Shown here: positions 26,287-35,900 of the stretch, piece after piece
Layout: the number at the start of each line of letters is the position of its first letter
Position numbering within the stretch: the first letter of the stretch is position 1
Origin: Lentisphaerae bacterium GWF2_57_35
Lineage (GTDB): Bacteria > Verrucomicrobiota > Kiritimatiellia > CAIQIC01 > GWF2-57-35
Assembly (NCBI GenBank): GCA_001804865.1
Contig: MHBK01000022.1
Coordinates: 62,001 to 126,000 of the forward strand
Reading direction: 5' to 3'
Length of the DNA: 64,000 nt
Notes under the pieces: generated by a model
Database searches by the model: none
What the model saw: only the letters and a program-made list of their open reading frames with translations
Told to the model about the DNA's origin: nothing
Translations under genes and position numbers: made by a program

Positions 26287-27591
26287 CTACTTTCCGCCGC
26301 TTCCGGCGGCCTGCGCCAGCGCCTGGTCGAGATCCCAAATCAGGTCCCGCGCGTCTTCCAGCCCGATGCTCAGGCGGATGAAATCCTCCGTGACGCCGGT
26401 GCTGACGCATTCTTCCGGCGTAAGCTGGGAATGCGTGGTCGTGGCCGGATGAATGGCCAACGATTTCGCATCGCCAATATTGGCAACATGCGAGAAGAGT
26501 TTCAAGCGATCGATGAAGGTTTGGCCCGCTTTCAGGCCGCCCTGGATGCCGAAGCCGATCAGCGCCGTCAAGCCGCGCGGCGCGATCCGGGCGGCGTCCG
26601 CCTTTTGCGGATAGGTCGGCAGGCTGGGGTGGACGATCCAGCTAACATAGGGACTGGACGCCAGATGCGCGGCCACGGCTTGGGCGTTGGCGATGTGGCG
26701 CTCCATACGGACGGGCAACGTTTCCAAGCCTTGAATGTTGAGGAACGAGTTAAACGGCGACTGCGCCGCGCCGGTGTCGCGCAGCAATTCCACACGGGCT
26801 CTGACGATGAAGGCGGCCGGGCCAAAGGCGTCCGTAAAGACGATGCCGTGGTAACTCGCATCCGGCTGGGCGAATTCGCGATGCCGGGGGCTGCCGGCCC
26901 AGGCGAAGCGGCCGCTGTCGACGATGGCGCCGCCCAACGTGGTTCCGTGCCCGTTCAAATACTTGGTGGTCGAATAGATCACGAGGTCCGCGCCCCATTC
27001 GATGGGCCGAACCAGATAGGGCGTGGCAACCGTGTTGTCGACGATTAATGGAAGGCTGTTCTCGTGCGCGATTTTCGCCGCGGCTTCGAAGGGGAACAAA
27101 TCCAGCCGGGGATTGCCGACGGTTTCGCCGTAGATCGCCTTGGTGTTCGGACGGATCGCCTTCCGCAGGTTTTCGGGATCGGACGTGTCCACAAAGGTCA
27201 CTTCGATGCCGAAGCGGGGCAGGGTGTGTTGAAACAGGTTGTAGGTGCCTCCGTACAACGACGAGGAGCTGACGATATGATCGCCCGCCCGCGCCAGGTT
27301 CAAGATGGCCAGGGTGACGGCCGCCGAGCCCGAGGCGGTGACCAAAGCGGCGACGCCGCCATCGAGCGCCGTCAGGCGTTTTTCCACCACGTCGTTGGTG
27401 GGGTTCATCAGGCGGGTATAGATGTTGCCGGCTTCCTTTAGAGCGAAAAGGCGTGCGGCTTGCTCGGTGCTGGTGAACTGATACGACGTGGTCTGGTAAA
27501 TCGGCGCCGCCCGGGCCCCCGTGACCGGGTCTGCCTCGGTCCCCGCGTGAAGCGCCAGCGTGTCGAAATGGAATGTGCGTTCCTGTTTCAT
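26287..27591 (-). CDS. metY: O-acetylhomoserine sulfhydrylase (Cys/Met metabolism PLP enzyme)
   Basis: A 434-residue PLP enzyme that converts O-acetylhomoserine and sulfide to homocysteine. Motifs are LHAGTEADPVTGARAAPIYQTTSY at the N-terminus, YTRLMNPTNDVVEKRLTALDGG, the PLP lysine in YSTTKYLNGHG, and the C-terminal RLSIGLED. The length of about 430 residues fits the sulfhydrylase branch, longer than gamma-synthases. The ATG at 27589-27591 has AAGGAGTT eight bases upstream. It is first of the metY-metX-metW group, which together give direct sulfhydrylation of homoserine. Confidence 0.95.
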   Translation of the reverse strand: MKQERTFHFDTLALHAGTEADPVTGARAAPIYQTTSYQFTSTEQAARLFALKEAGNIYTRLMNPTNDVVEKRLTALDGGVAALVTASGSAAVTLAILNLARAGDHIVSSSSLYGGTYNLFQHTLPRFGIEVTFVDTSDPENLRKAIRPNTKAIYGETVGNPRLDLFPFEAAAKIAHENSLPLIVDNTVATPYLVRPIEWGADLVIYSTTKYLNGHGTTLGGAIVDSGRFAWAGSPRHREFAQPDASYHGIVFTDAFGPAAFIVRARVELLRDTGAAQSPFNSFLNIQGLETLPVRMERHIANAQAVAAHLASSPYVSWIVHPSLPTYPQKADAARIAPRGLTALIGFGIQGGLKAGQTFIDRLKLFSHVANIGDAKSLAIHPATTTHSQLTPEECVSTGVTEDFIRLSIGLEDARDLIWDLDQALAQAAGSGGK

Positions 27592-27720
27592 TAACTTAAC
27601 AACTCCTTTTACTTGGGCGCCAGAGGGCTCTGCCTTCCGACGACCCGGTTTGACCTTACCACTGTTGACCGGCATCAAACAATAAATATGGCGGCGGGAG
27701 CAAAGGGATTCCGGCGTTAT
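27592..27720 (-). promoter_or_regulatory. Possible structured 5' leader of metY
   Basis: Reading toward metY, CCGGTCAACAGTGGTAAGG then TCAAACCGG can pair its ends (CCGGT/ACCGG). Next, GCAGAGCCCTCTGGC can form a small hairpin shortly before the AAGGAGTT. I do not recognise a SAM, SAH or other known riboswitch. The rest of the gap to 28098 holds a GCGATTTGCGATTTGC tandem near 27743, a CGCAAAGTTCGCGAAGG fragment near 27832 and nothing gene-like. Confidence 0.25.
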
Positions 27721-28098
27721 GACACAGAGGCAGTTACAATTTGCGATTTGCGATTTGCAATTGAGGGCAGTGCTTTTCCGTGCTGGCGTGGCTCTGAACG
27801 ACCAACAAAAAGAACATCAAAGAGTTTAACGCAAAGTTCGCGAAGGCAGTTTAGGAAGAGGTCCCCGTCCCCGTAGGAGCCGCACCCCCGTGCGGCGATT
27901 CTGTGTTCCCCAATTCGGCAATCGGCCATGTTTGCCTCTTGGCTTTCATTGCTAAATTTCATATAAACTCCCTCGTTCAAGGCGGCTTATGAATTCAACC
28001 GTTGGGAGAAAGCAAAGACTTAAATGAATGAGCATGAGCATGGGCAGGTCGAAATCAACCGAAAATCGGCTCTACGAGAAACAAAGGAGGGGCCGCAA

Positions 28099-28974
28099 AT
28101 GAAATGGATCACAGGGGTCTGGCTGATCAGTATTCTTCTCTGTGGGTTGTTGATGGATCTTGCCTTGGGCGCCAGCTTGGAAGTGACGCTTGGCGAAACC
28201 CATGTGGTCACGACCGGGCAGGTGTATGATGCGGCGGTGGTGCATAATGGCGGCGTACTGATCCTTGACGGCGGCATCATCGGCACCAATGCATTCCCTA
28301 GCATCACCGTTGAGGAGGGAGGACGGTTTGTCTTTAATGCGGGCCTCATCCGCTACTTTGAAAATTCCGGAGTCACGGAGCTTTACGGAGGGCGTCAGGC
28401 CACCGATTCCTCGGTCAACCGCGGCTACCTGAAGCTGGCCGGAGGCGATCCGGGCATTCAGATCATTCATAACGAGGGCACGCTGGATGTATATTACACG
28501 GCCACCAACCGCACGGCCTGGGAGATCGATTCTCCGAGCACGAGCACGGCGCCCGCGATTCGGTTTTTCAGCCTGACCAACTCTCTATCGACGGGTTCAT
28601 ATACCTACGGCACGCTCACGCCCGCCTCCTATTATGCCTTCGGAAAAGTCTATCATAGCACCGGCGCCTTCTGGGCGGTGGGAGCCCCGATGGTCGCGCG
28701 CATCGACATCTCCGTTTGGTCCAACTGGCAGGGGCGGGTATGGTCATACGGTTATACCGCACCCGTCGCCTTCACGTCCACCGTGCGCACAGCCGTGGAA
28801 ATTGCCTGGAATGCCGTCTCGGGCCGAACCTATCAGGTGCAATACACCACCAATCTGTTGGCCAATGCCTGGCAGAATCTTGGCTTGCCCGTCCAAGCCC
28901 GGAGCGTGACCGGCTCGGTCTGCGACACCGCGTACATAACCAACAAGACCTATCGCGTTCTCGTGCGGCACTAA
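28099..28974 (+). CDS. Secreted beta-rich protein of unknown function
   Basis: A 291-residue protein with a signal peptide (MKWITGVWLISILLCGLLM, cut probably after ALG or GAS). The first part (VYDAAVVHNGGVLILDGGII) reads as regular short beta strands, like a small beta-helix. The C-terminal part, AWNAVSGRTYQVQYTTNL with a following W, is the domain repeatedly found at the end of verrucomicrobial secreted proteins and also in the products at 22170 and 51097. The ATG at 28099 has GGAGGGG upstream. It is a single gene with no enzyme motif; function unknown. Confidence 0.75.
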   Translation: MKWITGVWLISILLCGLLMDLALGASLEVTLGETHVVTTGQVYDAAVVHNGGVLILDGGIIGTNAFPSITVEEGGRFVFNAGLIRYFENSGVTELYGGRQATDSSVNRGYLKLAGGDPGIQIIHNEGTLDVYYTATNRTAWEIDSPSTSTAPAIRFFSLTNSLSTGSYTYGTLTPASYYAFGKVYHSTGAFWAVGAPMVARIDISVWSNWQGRVWSYGYTAPVAFTSTVRTAVEIAWNAVSGRTYQVQYTTNLLANAWQNLGLPVQARSVTGSVCDTAYITNKTYRVLVRH

Positions 28975-29141
28975 TAAGATTTATTTTTGCCGACGCTTCT
29001 CGTCGACAATATGTTCTAGCCCTTTTGCTTGCGCATATTATGATGCGTTTATTGAGGCTTGGGCTTACATTCCGCACTTATTGAAGGCGATTGTTTTCCT
29101 GTCAAACATGCGGTCGTGTCAAGATGCCCCCTTGTCCCGGG

Positions 29142-29275
29142 GGGTGCATCTTCACTGCCCCCGCGCATACGAATAAGAACCCACGTCCTTACGGACGCGG
29201 CTACGTAGCCGCCGGCGTAAGCCGGTGGTTTCTTTCCAGTGCCAGACGTTGAGGAGGGGCAGTCAAGATGCACCC
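29142..29275. repeat. 134-bp element with terminal inverted repeats, copy A
   Basis: The ends GGGTGCATCTTCACTGCCC and GGGCAGTCAAGATGCACCC are inverted with one mismatch. The interior contains GTCCTTACGGAC, GCGGCTACGTAGCCGC and CCGGCGTAAGCCGG palindromes. It matches, in opposite orientation and at identical length, the copy at 39790-39923. It encodes no protein and lies upstream of clpB. A GATGCCCCC...GGGGTGCATC hairpin precedes it. The remainder of the gap 28975-29366 holds the clpB promoter candidate. Confidence 0.88.
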
Positions 29276-29302
29276 GTCCCGGGTGCGCCCTATTCCTCCT
29301 TC

Positions 29303-29330
29303 TTGACATGCCCCGGCCAGTGAGTAACCT
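29303..29330 (+). promoter_or_regulatory. Candidate clpB promoter
   Basis: TTGACA at 29303-29308 is followed after 16 bp by TAACCT. The -35 box is perfect and the -10 is weak. No CIRCE element (TTAGCACTC inverted repeat) and no clear sigma-32 CCCCAT box at the right spacing is seen, so heat control cannot be read from this sequence. Confidence 0.35.
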
Positions 29331-29366
29331 TGAGGGATCGTGTGAGAAGGGAAAGGAGTGATTTGG

Positions 29367-32003
29367 ATGCAATTAGACCGACTTACCATCAAATCGCAGG
29401 AAGCCCTGCATCATGCCCAACGTCTTTGCGAGCAATACAATAATAGCGAAATCGATGTGGAACATCTGGTTTTGGCCCTGATCGACCAGGACGAGGGGGT
29501 CGTTCCGCCTTTGCTCCAACGTTTGGGCGTTTCGCGCGACGTATTCCGGCAACAATTGGAGGAGGTGTTGCGCGCCCGTCCGGTCGTCGAGGGGGCTTCG
29601 ACCGAGCGGTACATGTCCCGTCCGTTGCGCCACGTCATGGACGAGGCCTTTAAGCTCGCGGAGAAGATGAAAGACGAATACGTGAGCGCCGAGCATCTCT
29701 TCATGGCCGCGATCCAGCAGAAGAATTCCGAGGTGGGCAAAATTGCCGCCCGCCTGGGGGTAGACTCCGAGGCGCTGTTGAAGGCCTTGCAGGCGGTTCG
29801 CGGCAAGCAACGCGTCACCGATCCCGATCCGGAAGACAAATACGAGACGACCAAGAAGTACGGCCGGGATTTGACGGAAGCCGCCCGGAAAGGGAAGCTC
29901 GACCCGGTGATCGGACGCGACAATGAAATCCGCCGGGTGATCCAGGTCTTGTCCCGCCGCACGAAGAACAATCCGGTGCTCATCGGCGAGCCGGGCGTAG
30001 GCAAAACCGCCATTGCGGAAGGCTTGGCCCAACGCATCGTGGCCGGGGATGTTCCCGAAGGATTGAAAAACAAGAAGGTCATTTCGTTGGATCTGGGCGC
30101 CATGCTGGCCGGGGCGAAATATCGCGGCGAATTCGAGGATCGGTTCAAGGCGTTCATCAAGGAAGTCATCGACGCGCAGGGGCAGATCGTTTTGTTTATC
30201 GACGAGTTGCACACTCTCGTGGGAGCGGGGAAGGCCGAAGGGGCTGTGGACGCCTCGAACATGATCAAGCCTTCTCTGGCGCGCGGTGAACTGCGGTGCG
30301 TCGGCGCTACTACGCTGGACGAATACCGGAAATACATCGAAAAGGACGCCGCGCTGGAGCGCCGTTTCCAGCCTATCATGGTCGAGGAGCCGTCCGTCGA
30401 GGCTGCCATCGCCATCCTGCGCGGCTTGAAAGAGCGTTACGAGGCTCATCATCATATCCGCATTCAGGATGCCGCCTTGGTCGAGGCCGCCAAGCTTTCT
30501 TCCCGCTACATCACCGATCGTTTCCTGCCGGATAAGGCCATCGATTTGATCGACGAAGCCGCCAGCCGGTTGCGCATGGAAATCGACAGCATGCCCACCG
30601 AGATCGACGAAGTGGAGCGGCGCATTATGCAGTTGGACATCGAGCGGCAGGCCCTGCGCAAGGAAAAGGACGAAGCCTCCCTCGAGCGGCTGGCCAAGCT
30701 CGAGACCGAGCTGAGCGCCTTGCGCGAGCAGAGCAAGGTGATGAAGCTGCACTGGCAGCGGGAAAAGGAACTGATCGCCGACATTGGGCGCCATACCGAA
30801 GCGCTCGACGCCTTGCGCGGCGAGGAAGAGGCGGCCAAGCGGGAAGGTAATTTGCAAAAAGCCGCCGAAATCATGTACAGCCGTATTCCCGCCGCCGATC
30901 AGCAGATCAAGGAAGCCCAAGCCAAACTGGCGGCGCTGCAAAAGACTAAGCGCATGTTGAAGGAAGAGGTCGATCCCGAGGATATTGCCGACGTAGTTTC
31001 CTCCTGGACCCATATCCCGGTCAGCCGCCTCCTGGAAAGCGAAAAGAGCAAGCTGTTGGGCATGGATGAGCGTTTGCGCAAACGAGTTGTGGGGCAGGAT
31101 GAGGCCATTGCGGCGGTATCCAATGCCGTCCGACGCGCCCGTTCGGGCTTGCAGGATCCCAACCGCCCGATCGGATCGTTCATTTTCCTGGGCCCCACCG
31201 GCGTGGGCAAAACCGAATTGACGCGCGCCCTGGCCGAATTCCTTTTCGACGACGAGCATGCGATGATCCGCATCGACATGTCGGAATTCATGGAGAAGCA
31301 TGCCGTCAGCCGGCTGATTGGCGCCCCTCCGGGCTATGTCGGCTACGAGGAAGGCGGCTATCTGACCGAGCACGTCCGGCGAAAGCCTTACTCCGTCATC
31401 CTGTTCGACGAAATCGAAAAGGCTCATGGCGATGTATTCAATGTCATGCTTCAGATCCTCGACGACGGGCGCCTGACGGATGGGCAGGGGCGCACGGTGG
31501 ATTTCAAGAATACGCTGATTGTCATGACCTCGAACATCGGCGGCGATATCATCCACGAAACGTTGGAGCTGTTTCCCGACATTAGCCGGGACGATTCGGC
31601 TTACGAGCAAATGGAAGCCCGCGTCACGGAACGCCTGCGGGCACATTTCCGGCCCGAATTCCTGAATCGCATCGATGAAGTCATCATCTTTCACAGCCTG
31701 AGTCGCGAGCAGATCACGAAAATCGTCGACATTCATCTGGAACGTATCCGGAAGAACCTGGAGGAGCGAAAGATCCTGCTGGAGCTTACAGAGGCGGCGA
31801 AGACCATGATTGCGCAGGAAGGCTACGATCCGGCCTTTGGCGCGCGGCCTCTCAAGCGCGTCTTCCAGCGAAAGGTGCTCGATGCCCTGGCCTCCGCCAT
31901 TCTTCAAGGGACTGTGGTCGAGGGCGATCGGGTCGTGGCCGACGTGGATACGGCCGATCCCGAGGCCATCCGATTCCGCTCGTCGAAGACGAAAACGGAA
32001 TAG
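29367..32003 (+). CDS. clpB: ATP-dependent disaggregase ClpB
   Basis: An 878-residue AAA+ chaperone that, with DnaK, resolubilises aggregated proteins. The N-terminal Clp_N repeats (residues 1-145) are followed by nucleotide domain 1, with Walker [10 protein letters not shown] and Walker [16 protein letters not shown] long coiled-coil middle domain spans about residues 400-530. Nucleotide domain 2 has GPTGVGKTE and [10 protein letters not shown]. The middle domain distinguishes ClpB from ClpA and ClpC. The ATG at 29367 has AAAGGAG upstream; an in-frame start three codons earlier is less well placed. Length is normal. Confidence 0.97.
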   Translation: MQLDRLTIKSQEALHHAQRLCEQYNNSEIDVEHLVLALIDQDEGVVPPLLQRLGVSRDVFRQQLEEVLRARPVVEGASTERYMSRPLRHVMDEAFKLAEKMKDEYVSAEHLFMAAIQQKNSEVGKIAARLGVDSEALLKALQAVRGKQRVTDPDPEDKYETTKKYGRDLTEAARKGKLDPVIGRDNEIRRVIQVLSRRTKNNPVLIGEPGVGKTAIAEGLAQRIVAGDVPEGLKNKKVISLDLGAMLAGAKYRGEFEDRFKAFIKEVIDAQGQIVLFIDELHTLVGAGKAEGAVDASNMIKPSLARGELRCVGATTLDEYRKYIEKDAALERRFQPIMVEEPSVEAAIAILRGLKERYEAHHHIRIQDAALVEAAKLSSRYITDRFLPDKAIDLIDEAASRLRMEIDSMPTEIDEVERRIMQLDIERQALRKEKDEASLERLAKLETELSALREQSKVMKLHWQREKELIADIGRHTEALDALRGEEEAAKREGNLQKAAEIMYSRIPAADQQIKEAQAKLAALQKTKRMLKEEVDPEDIADVVSSWTHIPVSRLLESEKSKLLGMDERLRKRVVGQDEAIAAVSNAVRRARSGLQDPNRPIGSFIFLGPTGVGKTELTRALAEFLFDDEHAMIRIDMSEFMEKHAVSRLIGAPPGYVGYEEGGYLTEHVRRKPYSVILFDEIEKAHGDVFNVMLQILDDGRLTDGQGRTVDFKNTLIVMTSNIGGDIIHETLELFPDISRDDSAYEQMEARVTERLRAHFRPEFLNRIDEVIIFHSLSREQITKIVDIHLERIRKNLEERKILLELTEAAKTMIAQEGYDPAFGARPLKRVFQRKVLDALASAILQGTVVEGDRVVADVDTADPEAIRFRSSKTKTE

Positions 32004-32066
32004 GAGCCGTCCGCCACTTGATGTGTGGCCGGGTTGGCCATAGAATAAGCATATGGAGTCATTGGA

Positions 32067-32141
32067 ATGGAAACAGTTCTTTCAGCCATCATGATTATTG
32101 GAATTTTTTATGCGGTGTATTACATCACAAAGGGAATGTGA
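32067..32141 (+). CDS. Possible 24-residue membrane peptide
   Basis: ATG at 32067 opens METVLSAIMIIGIFYAVYYI, continuing TKGM to a TGA at 32139. The peptide is one hydrophobic segment with a lysine near the end. A GGAG lies eight bases upstream. It sits in the 161-bp space between clpB and the nuclease gene, on the same strand. Small single-span peptides like this are easily missed, but chance is a real alternative at this length. Confidence 0.3.
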   Translation: METVLSAIMIIGIFYAVYYITKGM

Positions 32142-32164
32142 TGCCGGGGTGGGAGTGAGGCGAT

Positions 32165-32674
32165 ATGCAAAAAGACATACAAGTCGATGTGAAGGGTCTG
32201 GTGCCCACGCCGACCGGTTGCGGAATTTTTCTTGGCGATGGGAAAAAGGTCATCGCTATTTTTGTCGATCATAGTGTGGCGGCGGCCATTACCATGTTCC
32301 TGCACGGCATTAAGAAACCCCGCCCGCTGACGCACGATTTGATTGCCTCCATCCTCGCCGGATTGGGGGTTGCCGTGCAAAAGGTGGTCGTCAACGACTT
32401 GAAGGACGATACTTTCTTTGCGCGCATGTCCCTCGCCCAGGAAAACGAGTTGGGGCGTAATTTGGTTGAAATCGATTCTCGTCCGAGCGATGCCATTGCC
32501 ATCGCGCTTCAGCAGGAATGTCCCATTTATGTCAGTCCGAAAGTTTGGGAAAAGGCTGAAGATATGACTTGGGCCTTGGAGCAAGCCGCCGCCAATATGA
32601 CGGAGTCCGAGGACTCGAAGCCGGAAGACGACGAGGACGACGGCCCCGCCGGCGGCTCGTTTCCAGGAAAATGA
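32165..32674 (+). CDS. Bifunctional nuclease domain (BFN/DUF151) protein
   Basis: A 169-residue soluble protein. The family core is PTGCGIFLGDGKKVIAIFVD, then HDLIASILAGLGVAVQKVVV, and the diagnostic EIDSRPSDAIAIALQ near residue 105. The founding plant member of the family has DNase and RNase activity; bacterial members, such as one near the hyperthermophile structures, are little studied. The C-terminal 30 residues are an acidic, disordered-looking tail. It lies about 160 bp after clpB on the same strand and may share its transcript. Confidence 0.9.
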   Translation: MQKDIQVDVKGLVPTPTGCGIFLGDGKKVIAIFVDHSVAAAITMFLHGIKKPRPLTHDLIASILAGLGVAVQKVVVNDLKDDTFFARMSLAQENELGRNLVEIDSRPSDAIAIALQQECPIYVSPKVWEKAEDMTWALEQAAANMTESEDSKPEDDEDDGPAGGSFPGK

Positions 32675-32839
32675 TAAATAACGCCTGGCCTGGTTTTCCT
32701 CTCGCCCGCAGCGGGGTAGGCGCCCTTTAAACGGGTATTTCCGGCATCCAAACGAGTCCGAATTCCTTATCCATTGAGTACATTTTGGGCCGGTGCAGGC
32801 GGCGTAACAAGGAAATGGCACGGAAATAGAGCGGTAAGC

Positions 32840-32855
32840 AGTAAAACGTTTTACT
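32840..32855 (+). promoter_or_regulatory. LacI-type operator palindrome upstream of the GH31 gene
   Basis: AGTAAAACGTTTTACT is a perfect 16-bp palindrome centred on CG, the form bound by LacI/GalR-family sugar repressors. It lies 47 bp before the ATG at 32902. No LacI-family gene is in the window. The rest of the gap 32675-32901 shows nothing else definite. Confidence 0.6.
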
Positions 32856-32901
32856 TCATGCGGTATTTGGGATACTTTTGGAGTATCTGGAGAATTACCG
32901 A

Positions 32902-35900
32902 ATGATAACAATCAAACGCAACGCATCGAAGTGGATCATCGTGCTGGGCTGTCTTCTTGGGCTGGGGAGTCTTCCTGCTTGGGCGGCGGTGGTGTCGGTG
33001 GGGAATGTTACAGGGGTAACGGTCAGCACGAATGCGGGGACGGGAAATATCACGGCCTCGTTTGCCCTGAGTACGGGCGGATCGGTTGAAATTACGCCTT
33101 TTGCGCCGGACGTCGTCCGCGTCGATTTTCATTGGGTGGGGGTGTTTGAGACGGATCAGCCGATGATCGCGAAGTCCTTTACGAACTGGCCTGCGGTGGC
33201 GGCGACGGTATCCGATTTGGGCTCGACTTTTGTGATTCAGACCGCGCAGTTGGATGTGGAGCTTGTGAAGTCGCCGTGCAAGGTGCATTTCAAGGACAAG
33301 AACGGCTTTTATCTTTTGCAGGACGATCGCATGGAGTTCGATTCCGCGTATAACTTCACAGGCCAGCGCGGGACCAGTTCGTCCAAGCTGAAGTGTCAGA
33401 AAGTCATGCCTGCCAATCAGGCGTATTTTGGTTTGGGCGAGTATGGCGGACCGATGAACCGTCGCGGCAAAGAGATCGATTGCTGGAACACCGGCACGTA
33501 CAACTGGAGCGAGTACCAGAATCCGACGTACCTGAACATTCCGTTCTTCTACGGCGTTCAGCCGGCGAATGGGGGTATTCCGGCCTTCGTGTATGGTTTG
33601 TTCTTCAACAATCCCTGCCGTCCGCTGTTCAAGTTTGGCACGCAGGCGGGCGACAAGTATTCGTTCGAAGCGGGCGATGGCCGCCTGGATTATTTTTTCA
33701 TCGGGGGCGGGGCCGGGCACACGATGGCGAAAGTCATTGACCGCTATTCCGAATTGATCGGACGTCCGACCATGCTGCCGAAGTGGGGTTTGGGGCATCA
33801 TCTGTCGCGGTTCAGCTACGACAGCCAGTCGTGGATCGAATACATCGCCAATCAGGCCACGGTGGACGACTTTCCGTTGGATGCGGTTTACATGGACATC
33901 GATTACATGGACGCGGATGCCGACGGCGATTTCGCGGACGGCCAGTTGCACCAGCTCACGGTGAATTCCCGATTCGCCAATCCCGCCGGGATGATCAGCT
34001 ACTGCAATACGCGCGGCGTGAAGGTGGTGCCGCTCATCGAGCCGTGGCTGGAGCCGGGCGATACGACTCATTACACCGAGGCCAACAGCAACCTGCATTT
34101 CATCAAGGAAAACAGCGGCGCCACGGTCACCCGCAACATCTATGTCGGCGCCGTCTCGTGGTTCGACTACAGCAGCGCCGCCATGAACACCTGGTGGCAG
34201 GACCGCATTGTGAACTGGTTCAATAACGTAGGCTTTTCCGGGATCTGGAACGACCTCACGGAACCCGAAGGCGGCGATCAAATCCCGCATGACGCGCTGC
34301 TGTGGATCGACGGTAAATTCGGAACCTCGACCACCGACTCGCGGCGCTTCTGGTCCAATGAACGAAATTACTTCGGGCTCCGCTGCGCCCGGCAGAGCTA
34401 CAACACCATGCTGGCAAAAGATGCCAACAAGCGGCCCTTCGTTCTCAGCCGCTCCGGCAACGCAGGCCTCCAGCGCTTCGGCGTGAGCTGGAGCGGCGAC
34501 ACGCGCGCGAACTGGTTCTACCAGCGCGCGACGATTCGTTTCGGCATGGGCGCGATGATCTCGGGCGCGGCGTGGTACGGCAACGACGTCGGCGGGTTTG
34601 CGGGTACGCCCTCCTCCGAACTGATGGTGCGCTCCACCGAATACAATTGCCTGGCGCCGTATTTCCGCAATCACGCCGACAAGGCCGCCGCCGACCGGGA
34701 GCCCTGGCGTTTCAGCGAGCCGTACAAGAGCCAGATGCGCGACCTGATCAAGATGCGCTACCGGCTTATGCCGTATTTGTACACCCTGGCCTACGACTCC
34801 ACGCAGACCGGCGAACCGATGAACGTGCCGCCTGTGTTCGATTACTTCGGCGATGCCAATACGCACAGCCAGAGCGACTATGATTTCCTGGTCGGCGACT
34901 TCATCCTGGCCGCCCCGGTCTACAACGAAGGTGCGACCACGCGAACGACGTATCTGCCCTATGCCGACGGCGTGGAGTGGTATTACTGGCCGTCCGCCCA
35001 GCCCTCGTCCCAACCGTCCGGCGACAAGTACGGCGGCGGGCAGCAAGTCACGGTCAGCGCGCCGTTGGGCAAGATGCCGATGTTCGTCCGTTCGGGCGCG
35101 ATCATTCCCATGGGCCCTTCAATGCAGTACGCGAACCAAACCCAGGCCGCCTGGATGGACATCAACTGCTGGCCGCACGGCGACAGCGAGTTCACGCTGC
35201 ACGAAGACGATGGCGAGACCTGGGACTACCTGGGCGGCGAATATGCGCAGCGGCGCATGGTGAGCCATCGCACGTCGAGCGCCTGGGAATTTACCATCGA
35301 GGCCAAGCAGGGGACTTATAACACCGGCGCCCGAGATTTTTACGTCTACTGTTTCAATCCGGGCACCTCGACGGTGCGCGGCGTGACGCTCAACGGCTCT
35401 TCGCTCAGCCAGTTGGCCAACTTCGACGCGGGGCCGCAGGGCTGGATGTTTACGGCGGAAGGGCGTCTGGGCATCAAGCTGCCCGATACGGGAGCCGTTG
35501 CGGCGCTGCGGATCAACTTTGCCGACGTCAACGATACCGTGCAATTCACGTCCGCGACCAACAGCGCGGTTGAAAACAGCGGCAGCGTGCGGCTCTATGT
35601 GAGCCGCAGCGGTTCCGCAACGGGGGCCGTCAGCGTCAGCTACGCCACGGCAAACGGCACGGCGACGGCGGGAACGGATTACACCGCGACCAACGGGACG
35701 CTCTCCTGGATAGCCGGCGATCTGGCGAATAAATTCTTCGATGTCCTGCTCGCGGACGATGCTGCATACGAAGTCAGCGAGACCTTCTCGGCCAGCCTCA
35801 GCGCGGCAGCCGGCGCGGATCTTGGAACGCCCGCGCAGACGATTGTGACGATCACGGACGACGAACCCCTGCCGCCGGATCTATTGGTTACCAATCCGCC

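Noticed and set aside
27592..27760. A SAM or SAH riboswitch in front of metY
   Set aside because: Two small stems can be drawn, but none of the conserved core sequences of the classes I know is present.
29373..31907. An 844-residue open frame opposite clpB
   Set aside because: It is the antisense shadow of clpB, which has all AAA+ motifs; the opposite frame shows no recognisable family or signal.
32851..35046. A 731-residue frame opposite the GH31 gene
   Set aside because: The plus strand carries the catalytic aspartates and the signal peptide of GH31; the minus frame has no start site or family.
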